Shown here piece after piece: positions 58,234 through 64,000 of a stretch of DNA of 64,000 nucleotides. Each line of letters begins with the position of its first letter. Within the stretch, counting starts at the first letter, position 1. Both the position numbers and the translations under genes were made by a program. This stretch comes from Actinobacillus suis ATCC 33415 (lineage in GTDB: Bacteria > Pseudomonadota > Gammaproteobacteria > Enterobacterales > Pasteurellaceae): the NCBI RefSeq assembly GCF_000739435.1, contig NZ_CP009159.1:1612001-1676000 (forward strand). Reading direction: 5' to 3'. Below the pieces are notes generated by a model. That model was not told the DNA's origin, made no database searches, and was given only the letters and a program-made list of their open reading frames with translations.

Positions 58234-58274
58234 TAAAAAAACACGGATTACAGTAATACTGTGTAATCCGTGTT
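58234..58274 (-). terminator. Terminator of the TonB-dependent receptor gene
   Basis: On the minus strand AACACGGATTACA and TGTAATCCGTGTT form a perfect 13-bp stem around a 9-nt loop, followed by TTTTT. Confidence 0.9.
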
Positions 58275-58305
58275 TTCTATAGTTTATTAAAACGTGTATA
58301 TCAAA

Positions 58306-60600
58306 CTAGAAACGAATTTCTACTGCAGCTGAATAATTACGTCCCGGTGCAACAAAGCGCTCTAAACCGCGTAATTCTTTATCAACTGTATTAGTTGTGC
58401 CTAAGCGGTTGATGCCTCGTAATGCATCCCATGTATGATATTTACGATTGAAAATATTGTATAAGCCTGCACGTAAAGTCACATTTTTATGTACTTTCCA
58501 GAAACCGTACACATCAAATAAAGTTGCCGAACCGTTTAAATATGGGAACGGCGTAGTAACTCGTTTGGTTCGAGAGTCATCGTAAGTCACAATGGTTGCA
58601 TCTTTGGCGTGTTTTGCGCCTAAATAAGTCCAACGAGAATGGATACCCCAAATATCATTCGGATCTTCATAGCTTAAGCCCAAAATCACTTTTACCGGTT
58701 GTACCGAAAGTAAGCTTGCTTCCGTACCGTATAATTTACTTTTCGAATACCCCACGCTGCCTAAGAATTTAAAACCTTTCGGAATATATGCGGTAACTTG
58801 GTCTAAATTTACCTTGCTCGTCACTTCCAAACCGGAAATTCGTGCTTTATCCACATTAATCGCTTGGTTGAAAATGGTCGGATTAATTGCGTTATAGCCG
58901 TAATATTGACAATGCGCATCACATTCCATTTGAGTTAACCCGTTAGTTTCTTGTTCGAACAAGAAATCTTTATAGCGAATGTGGTATAGATTCACATTTA
59001 AATGCCCGAGTTGGTTTTCGCCCCGAATGCTGATCGAATTATTTACGCTACGCTCCGCTTTCAAATACGGATTTGCCAACCAGTTACCCGAAGGGTGTTT
59101 ATACGAGAAGAACATCTCCGAAGCGGACGGTACGCGATAGCCGGTTGAAACGTAATAACCTAGATTCCATACCGGCGTCACTTGTGCATTCAAGCCTAAT
59201 GAGCCGGTTAAATTTTTAAATGTCGTTGCTTTACCACGGGTATCGCAGTTATAACATTTAGCATTCAGCTCTTGCGGTGCAAGTTGTTCTTGGTCATAAC
59301 GTAGCCCTGCCGTACCGGAGAACATTTCATTCCACTGAATTTGATCTTGTGCGGCAATATAAAATGCACGAGTGCGAATCGGGTGTTGAATCGCATAAGT
59401 CGAACTCTTCGCGCCACTATTTAACAAATAAGTATCGGTATTTTCATTTTTAAAATCACGTTGTGATACTGCTGTGCGTAATGTGACTTGGTGTGTGCCG
59501 TAATCTGTTTCAAACGGAATAGAATCTAAGCGTAAACCGATACGATGAAATTCATTGTTCATATTACGATCGTAAATTTCATCTAACGACTGCTTAATAT
59601 GCAATTTTTGGAAATCGCTACTCCCTTTATAATTAATCGCGCGCACATCGGTTTTTTGATAATCATATTCAGTTTTTAAATAAGACAGATAACCACTGGT
59701 CGGAAAATACTCATAAGCGACATTTACATTATGACGTTCGCCCTCATCATCAGTATCACGCCATGATGAATCATAAAAGTTATAAGAACGTTCATCGGTA
59801 AATGCTTTCGTAAGCTGATTACTATAAGAAGCACTTACACGATGTTTTTCATTAAATAAGTAGCCGAACTTTACCAAGTTACTGTGGTTACGATGGAATG
59901 ACGGATCCGGTGCACCGCTGGTGTTGTTCCAAGCCACTCTACCGTTACCTAAACTTTTTTGCTCATGACCATAACGAGTGGAATATAAATAGACCGCATC
60001 CAGCTTCTCATCTTTATAGGCTGCGCCGGCAGTGTGTACCCACTCACTATTTTTGCTGGCATAGCTATTTTTTAATAACACGCCGACTTTATTACCGGGT
60101 AACACAATATCCGCAGCATCTAAAGTACGATAATTCACGCCGCCGCCAAGCGAGCCGCTACCGGTGGTAAATGAATCCGAACCACGTACAATATCAATTC
60201 CAGTCACTAACTCAGGATCAATGGTTAAACGTGAGGTATTAAAGTTACCGTAACGTGCATAAAGCGAGTTTTCCTCCGAATCCGGCAAGTTTACCCCGTC
60301 AATACTAATCCCTACGCGGTTGCCTTCCACCCCACGCATCGCAAAACCTTTTAAATGACGACCGCTATCGGCAATCCCCACATCGGTAGTATAACGGACG
60401 AGATCTTTGGTATCGGCAATTAACTCTTCTTGAATAGCTCGGCGATTTTTCTTAATTTCGCCAATTTTTTTAGATTGCTCTTGTTCAGCCGTGACAGTAA
60501 CTTCCTCTAGTTCTGCCGTTGTTTCTTGTGCTTGTGTAGTACTCACCACACCAAAAACACCAAATAATGTTGCCATTGATATTTTTTGATAGGCCTTCAT
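58306..60600 (-). CDS. TonB-dependent receptor, haemoglobin/transferrin family
   Basis: Outer-membrane receptor of 764 residues. The signal peptide ends near residue 24 (TTQAQ). A TonB box EEVTVTAE is at about residues 32-39. The plug domain runs to about residue 165 (TTDVGIADSGRHLKGFAMRG, GISIDGVNLP, IDIVRGSDSFTTGSGSLGGG). A 22-strand barrel follows, ending YSAAVEIRF with terminal Phe. Two cysteine pairs in barrel loops (KCYNCDTRG and MECDAHCQY) are unusual and may be disulfides. A Fur-like site lies upstream. It is convergent with the lipoprotein pair. The ligand (haem, haemoglobin, transferrin or another iron source) cannot be decided from sequence alone. Confidence 0.88.
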   Translation of the reverse strand: MKAYQKISMATLFGVFGVVSTTQAQETTAELEEVTVTAEQEQSKKIGEIKKNRRAIQEELIADTKDLVRYTTDVGIADSGRHLKGFAMRGVEGNRVGISIDGVNLPDSEENSLYARYGNFNTSRLTIDPELVTGIDIVRGSDSFTTGSGSLGGGVNYRTLDAADIVLPGNKVGVLLKNSYASKNSEWVHTAGAAYKDEKLDAVYLYSTRYGHEQKSLGNGRVAWNNTSGAPDPSFHRNHSNLVKFGYLFNEKHRVSASYSNQLTKAFTDERSYNFYDSSWRDTDDEGERHNVNVAYEYFPTSGYLSYLKTEYDYQKTDVRAINYKGSSDFQKLHIKQSLDEIYDRNMNNEFHRIGLRLDSIPFETDYGTHQVTLRTAVSQRDFKNENTDTYLLNSGAKSSTYAIQHPIRTRAFYIAAQDQIQWNEMFSGTAGLRYDQEQLAPQELNAKCYNCDTRGKATTFKNLTGSLGLNAQVTPVWNLGYYVSTGYRVPSASEMFFSYKHPSGNWLANPYLKAERSVNNSISIRGENQLGHLNVNLYHIRYKDFLFEQETNGLTQMECDAHCQYYGYNAINPTIFNQAINVDKARISGLEVTSKVNLDQVTAYIPKGFKFLGSVGYSKSKLYGTEASLLSVQPVKVILGLSYEDPNDIWGIHSRWTYLGAKHAKDATIVTYDDSRTKRVTTPFPYLNGSATLFDVYGFWKVHKNVTLRAGLYNIFNRKYHTWDALRGINRLGTTNTVDKELRGLERFVAPGRNYSAAVEIRF

Positions 60601-60698
60601 TGGATTCCCTTCTTATTTTTATTGCAATTGACTTTTATTTTCGTTAAAGACAAATAATTACAATTATAAACATAAATTGCAGTTTCAATCTATATAAA

Positions 60699-60713
60699 TG
60701 AGAATTATTTTTC
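60699..60713. promoter_or_regulatory. Fur-like box upstream of the receptor gene
   Basis: TGAGAATTATTTTTC resembles the 7-1-7 Fur core TGATAATNATTATCA, with six of seven matches in the left half and fewer in the right. It lies about 100 bp upstream of the receptor start; proA starts about 90 bp away on the other side. Confidence 0.4.
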
Positions 60714-60800
60714 TTACCAATTAACCTAAAATTTCTACTTTAATCCAGATAAATAGCTATGATAGACTGTTGAACATTCCAACTATTTAGAGATACCACT

Positions 60801-62039
60801 ATGCAAATGATTACCCTCGCTCAACAAGCTAAAATCGCCAGTGTTGAATTGGCTCAATTCGGAAACGTTCAAAAAAATCAAGCGCTACTTACCATTGCAC
60901 AACAGCTTGAACAGCGCTCGGCTGAAATCCTTGCCGCTAATGCCAAAGATATTGAATTTGCAAAAAATCAGGGAATTTCGACCGCTATCATCGACCGTTT
61001 GTTATTAAATGAAAGCCGTTTGCAAGGTATTGCTAACGATGTACGTAATGTGGCGAAATTAGCCGATCCGGTTGGGCAGGTGATTGATGGCGGTGTGTTA
61101 GATTCAGGGCTGAAAATTGAGCGTCAGCGTGTGCCGCTCGGGGTGATTCTCACCATTTATGAAGCACGCCCAAACGTAACGATTGATGTCGCTTCGCTGT
61201 GCTTGAAAACCGGCAATGCAGTGATTTTGCGTGGTGGCAAAGAAACTAAATTTACCAATGCAGTGTTAGTGGAAGTCGTACAACAAGCGTTAGAAACCGC
61301 CGGTTTACCGAAACTGGCTGTTCAGGCGGTCACCGATCCGGATCGTGCTTTATTACTCGAATTATTAAAACTCGATCGTTATATTGATATGGTAATCCCT
61401 CGTGGCGGTGCCGGTTTGCATCAGTTCTGTAAAGAGAACTCGACTATTCCGGTAATTGTCGGCGGTATCGGTGTTTGTCATATGTTTGTCGAAAAAAGTG
61501 CCGACCAACAAAAAGCGTTAGAATTGATTGCGAATGCCAAAACGCAACGCCCAAGCACTTGTAACACGCTTGAAACCTTATTAGTTGAAAAAGCAATAGC
61601 GGTCGAATTTTTACCGAAACTTGCAAATCGTATGAAAGCATTAGGCGTGACATTACATACCGATGATTTGCAAAAAACTGAGGGAATTGAACCGCTTGAT
61701 CAAGCAAGAATGCGTCAAGAATGGCTTTCGTTAGATTTAAATGTGGTGGTGGTCGAGAACTTAGCCAAGGCGGTGGAACATATTCGTGAATACGGTTCGC
61801 AACATTCGGAAGCCATTCTGACTTCCGATTACCAACTGGCGCGCCAGTTTGTCGCCCAAGTCGATGCGGCGGCAGTCTATATCAATGCCAGCACCCGTTT
61901 TACTGACGGCGGTGAATTCGGTTTAGGGGCAGAAGTGGCAGTGAGTACCCAAAAACTCCACGCACGAGGTCCAATGGGCTTAGAGGCTCTCACCACCTAC
62001 AAATGGGTCTGCGAAGGGAATTATTTGATCAGAAAATAA
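60801..62039 (+). CDS. proA: Gamma-glutamyl phosphate reductase
   Basis: Second step of proline synthesis, reducing gamma-glutamyl phosphate to glutamate-5-semialdehyde. The 412-residue protein has the NADP-binding region [24 protein letters not shown], and the catalytic cysteine in [13 protein letters not shown] near residue 256. The ending [19 protein letters not shown] is typical. proB is not adjacent. The alternative start two codons later (MITLA) cannot be excluded. Confidence 0.96.
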   Translation: MQMITLAQQAKIASVELAQFGNVQKNQALLTIAQQLEQRSAEILAANAKDIEFAKNQGISTAIIDRLLLNESRLQGIANDVRNVAKLADPVGQVIDGGVLDSGLKIERQRVPLGVILTIYEARPNVTIDVASLCLKTGNAVILRGGKETKFTNAVLVEVVQQALETAGLPKLAVQAVTDPDRALLLELLKLDRYIDMVIPRGGAGLHQFCKENSTIPVIVGGIGVCHMFVEKSADQQKALELIANAKTQRPSTCNTLETLLVEKAIAVEFLPKLANRMKALGVTLHTDDLQKTEGIEPLDQARMRQEWLSLDLNVVVVENLAKAVEHIREYGSQHSEAILTSDYQLARQFVAQVDAAAVYINASTRFTDGGEFGLGAEVAVSTQKLHARGPMGLEALTTYKWVCEGNYLIRK

Positions 62040-62120
62040 ATCCCCCTATCTACCCTTTTCTTGCTTACGAATGCTGAATTTGAGTGTTCGTAAGCGGTTA
62101 AATTTCATCAAATTTTTACC

Positions 62121-62951
62121 ATGAATACTCTTACGCTATTTTGCAAAATATTCTTTAAACGCTGGCAGCAAAATAAAATCGCCATTTCGGCGGGCTATCT
62201 GACATACAGCACAATGTTAGCGATAGTCCCCTTGATTATGGTCGTATTTTCGGTCTTTACTTTTTTCCCAATCTTTCACGAAGCCACCGAATTACTTAAA
62301 GATTTTATCTATGATAACTTCGCACCAAATGCGGGACATCTGGTTGAAGAATATATTGAGTTGTTCGTCAGCAATTCGAAAAAAATGGGATTAATCAGCA
62401 TTGTCGGCTTATTTGTCGTCGCAGTGATGTTGATTTCCAGTATTGACCAAAGCCTAAATGACATCTGGCATAATACACGCAAGCGGTCGATTTTTATCTC
62501 TTTTTTGCTCTACACTTTAATTCTGATTTTTGCGCCGATTTTTGCCGGAATGAGTATTGCAATTAGTACTTATGTGATGTCTTTCGAAATTTTTAGTGAA
62601 AGTGGAATGTTGTCCTTTAGCCACTACTTACTCAAATATGTACCGTTCGGCTTAATTTGGTTATTATTTACTTTCGTGTATAAAATCGTGCCAAATACCA
62701 AGGTAAAATGTAAGCATGCCGCAATCGGTGCATTATTTGCCGCAATATTTTTTACTTTGGGTAAGCAAGCGTTTATTTGGTATGTCACGACTTTCCCGTC
62801 TTATCAAGCCATTTATGGCGCACTTGCCGTGTTACCGATCATGATTGTTTGGATTCACTTAAGCTGGCAAGTCGTGTTACTCGGCGGACAATTTGCTTCG
62901 GTATTAAAAGATTTAGAAATGATAAAAAATGGAGAATTAGAACTAAAATGA
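62121..62951 (+). CDS. yihY: YihY/UPF0761 family membrane protein
   Basis: A 276-residue inner-membrane protein with about six hydrophobic segments and the family opening [20 protein letters not shown] near residue 23. [20 protein letters not shown] lies close to the C-terminus. Often mis-annotated as ribonuclease BN; the true function is unknown. It overlaps dtd by 4 bp (ATGA), the same pairing as in E. coli, where yihY and dtd are neighbours. Confidence 0.92.
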   Translation: MNTLTLFCKIFFKRWQQNKIAISAGYLTYSTMLAIVPLIMVVFSVFTFFPIFHEATELLKDFIYDNFAPNAGHLVEEYIELFVSNSKKMGLISIVGLFVVAVMLISSIDQSLNDIWHNTRKRSIFISFLLYTLILIFAPIFAGMSIAISTYVMSFEIFSESGMLSFSHYLLKYVPFGLIWLLFTFVYKIVPNTKVKCKHAAIGALFAAIFFTLGKQAFIWYVTTFPSYQAIYGALAVLPIMIVWIHLSWQVVLLGGQFASVLKDLEMIKNGELELK

Positions 62952-63382
62952 TTGGCTTAATCCAACGTGTAAAATGGGCAAAAGTAGAAGTTGAAGATCA
63001 AACGGTCGGTGAAATTGCGCATGGTTTATTGGTATTACTTGGCGTAGAACAAGGTGACGACCAAGCCAAAGCGGATAAATTGCTGGAAAAAGTGCTTAAC
63101 TATCGGGTATTTTCCGATGAACAAGGCAAAATGAACTTAAACGTACAGCAAGCCGGTGGAAGTTTATTAGTGGTATCACAATTTACTTTAGCAGCCGATA
63201 CCAACAAAGGTTTACGCCCAAGTTTTTCGCGTGGTGCAGCCCCTCAGGAGGCGAATGCGTTATACGAATATTTCCATCAGCAAGCCGCACAGAAAATCTA
63301 TACCCAAACCGGGCAATTCGCAGCAGATATGCAAGTCAGCTTACAAAATGATGGGCCGGTGACTTTTTGGTTACAGGTTTAA
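62948..63382 (+). CDS. dtd: D-aminoacyl-tRNA deacylase
   Basis: Removes D-amino acids (and glycine) mischarged on tRNAs. The 144-residue protein has the active-site motifs SQFTLAAD near residue 78 and the C-terminal GPVTFWLQV, which supplies the Gly-cisPro gate. The start at 62948 overlaps the yihY stop by 4 bp; the frame stays open further upstream inside yihY, but that part has no coding likeness. Confidence 0.96.
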   Translation: MIGLIQRVKWAKVEVEDQTVGEIAHGLLVLLGVEQGDDQAKADKLLEKVLNYRVFSDEQGKMNLNVQQAGGSLLVVSQFTLAADTNKGLRPSFSRGAAPQEANALYEYFHQQAAQKIYTQTGQFAADMQVSLQNDGPVTFWLQV

Positions 63383-63386
63383 AACG

Positions 63387-63412
63387 AAAAAAGGTGCAAC
63401 TGCACCTTTTTT
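63387..63412. terminator. Bidirectional terminator between dtd and the lectin gene
   Basis: AAAAAAGGTGCA and TGCACCTTTTTT form a perfect 12-bp stem with a 2-nt loop and T-runs on both strands. It lies between two convergent genes. Confidence 0.88.
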
Positions 63413-63414
63413 AC

Positions 63415-63924
63415 TTAATAGAAAAATTGCTGTCCTCGGCTGCCGTCACATTGATAAATCGCCAGTTTATTTCCTCGTTTACCAATATCCAGACATTTAC
63501 CGCTCATAGCGCTACGGATTTGTTGCCCGTCTCTAAACCACTGCTGATTCTCACCACCATGACAACGATAAGTAATCACTTTTGCGCCGTTATATTGGTG
63601 TTCACCGCCAACATCTAAACACTGCCCATTCACCCTAATTTGTGAATTCACAAATTCAAAACGCTGGTTCGCTTTACCGTGGCAGTGATAAGCAATGATT
63701 CCGCGATAATCGGAGCCGCTTTGATCTAAACATTTACCCGATGCCGTTTTAATTAATCCGCTATGCGGTAAATGTGGATAACCCTGCTGACTATTCGGTT
63801 GATGGTTTGGAATAACAATAACATTCGGTGTGTTCATCGGATAACCGCCTCCCATTTCGGCTGATGGAACAACATAAACACACGCCGACAACGCTAACGT
63901 TGTAAGTAACACAACTTTTTGCAT
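63415..63924 (-). CDS. Ricin-B-type beta-trefoil lectin lipoprotein
   Basis: A 169-residue predicted lipoprotein: the signal peptide ends at lipobox LALSAC (Cys15). A short Pro/Asn-rich linker runs to about residue 52. The rest is one ricin B-type beta-trefoil with three repeats, each with a KCLDxxG or QCLDxGG start and a QxW/F-type end: GKCLDQSGS...NQRFEF, GQCLDVGGE...NQQWF, GKCLDIGKRG...GQQFFY. Regular cysteines in each repeat suggest disulfides and export. Such domains bind sugars; the ligand is unknown. AAGGAGATG precedes the start. It resembles the CdtA/CdtC trefoil fold but has no CdtB nearby. Confidence 0.8.
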   Translation of the reverse strand: MQKVVLLTTLALSACVYVVPSAEMGGGYPMNTPNVIVIPNHQPNSQQGYPHLPHSGLIKTASGKCLDQSGSDYRGIIAYHCHGKANQRFEFVNSQIRVNGQCLDVGGEHQYNGAKVITYRCHGGENQQWFRDGQQIRSAMSGKCLDIGKRGNKLAIYQCDGSRGQQFFY

Positions 63925-64000
63925 AACATCTCCTTTATCGTTTTTATGATTTTTTTGAGCTTAATAAGAAGCATATTTTCGCTAAAAGTTCCCAAATCAC

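Noticed and set aside
58118..58234. 38-codon minus-strand frame between two terminators (starts MDQGNGMRRGVIDRD)
   Set aside because: No ribosome-binding site, it begins in the receptor gene's terminator tail and crosses a dispersed repeat. I could not match it to a family.

Overview
The window looks like a chromosomal stretch of an Actinobacillus species, most like A. pleuropneumoniae. The coding sequence is AT-rich. The 9-mer ACAAGCGGT, core of the Apl-type DNA uptake signal of that Pasteurellaceae branch, occurs at least 28 times on both strands. The gene set is typically pasteurellacean: maoP, ubiE-ubiJ-ubiB-tatABC, coaBC-dut-slmA-yheU-crp, mutL/miaA-hfq-hflX. No rRNA, CRISPR array, prophage or complete insertion sequence was seen. 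The species call is an inference from gene content and uptake signals.

Layout. 0-4 kb: a decayed LysE-type remnant, acid phosphatase aphA, then an ornithine carbamoyltransferase/carbamate kinase pair behind tandem ArgR-type boxes. 4-18 kb: a sucrose PTS permease (scrA), thiamine transport genes thiPQ, the general PTS operon ptsH-ptsI-crr, miaB, a DUF417 membrane protein, a copper nitrite reductase, then fructokinase-scrB-scrR. Near-identical 14-bp palindromes lie inside the scrA and fructokinase promoters, so two loci about 9 kb apart appear to form one ScrR regulon. ScrA has no IIA domain and presumably uses Crr from the same window. 19-21 kb: six tRNA genes (three identical Gly-GCC, three identical Leu-TAA), then a thiosulfate uptake pair. 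21-31 kb: mfd, two tandem RTX-repeat proteins, pepN, a probable small RNA and an IS3-family remnant.

31-45 kb: hemB, tatABC, ubiquinone genes, corA behind a structured leader, two tRNA-Ser, trmA, maoP, a 1,3-diaminopropane pathway (diaminobutyrate aminotransferase and decarboxylase) wrapped in unusually dense RNA structure, and rpmB-rpmG behind a three-way-junction-like leader. 45-56 kb: radC diverging from coaBC-dut-slmA-yheU-crp, a MazG-like protein, then hflX, hfq, miaA and mutL with an alcohol dehydrogenase inserted between mutL and miaA. 56-64 kb: two TbpB-like surface lipoproteins convergent with a TonB-dependent receptor of the haemoglobin/transferrin family, then proA, yihY-dtd and a ricin-type lectin lipoprotein.

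The least explained parts are the RNA elements (corA leader, dat leader, the four-hairpin dat-ddc spacer, the rpmB leader, the sRNA near 30.6 kb, and a hairpin plus T-run directly before the tRNA array), the stand-alone RTX pair, and the use of uptake signals as terminators and, in one gene, as the codons of a lipobox.
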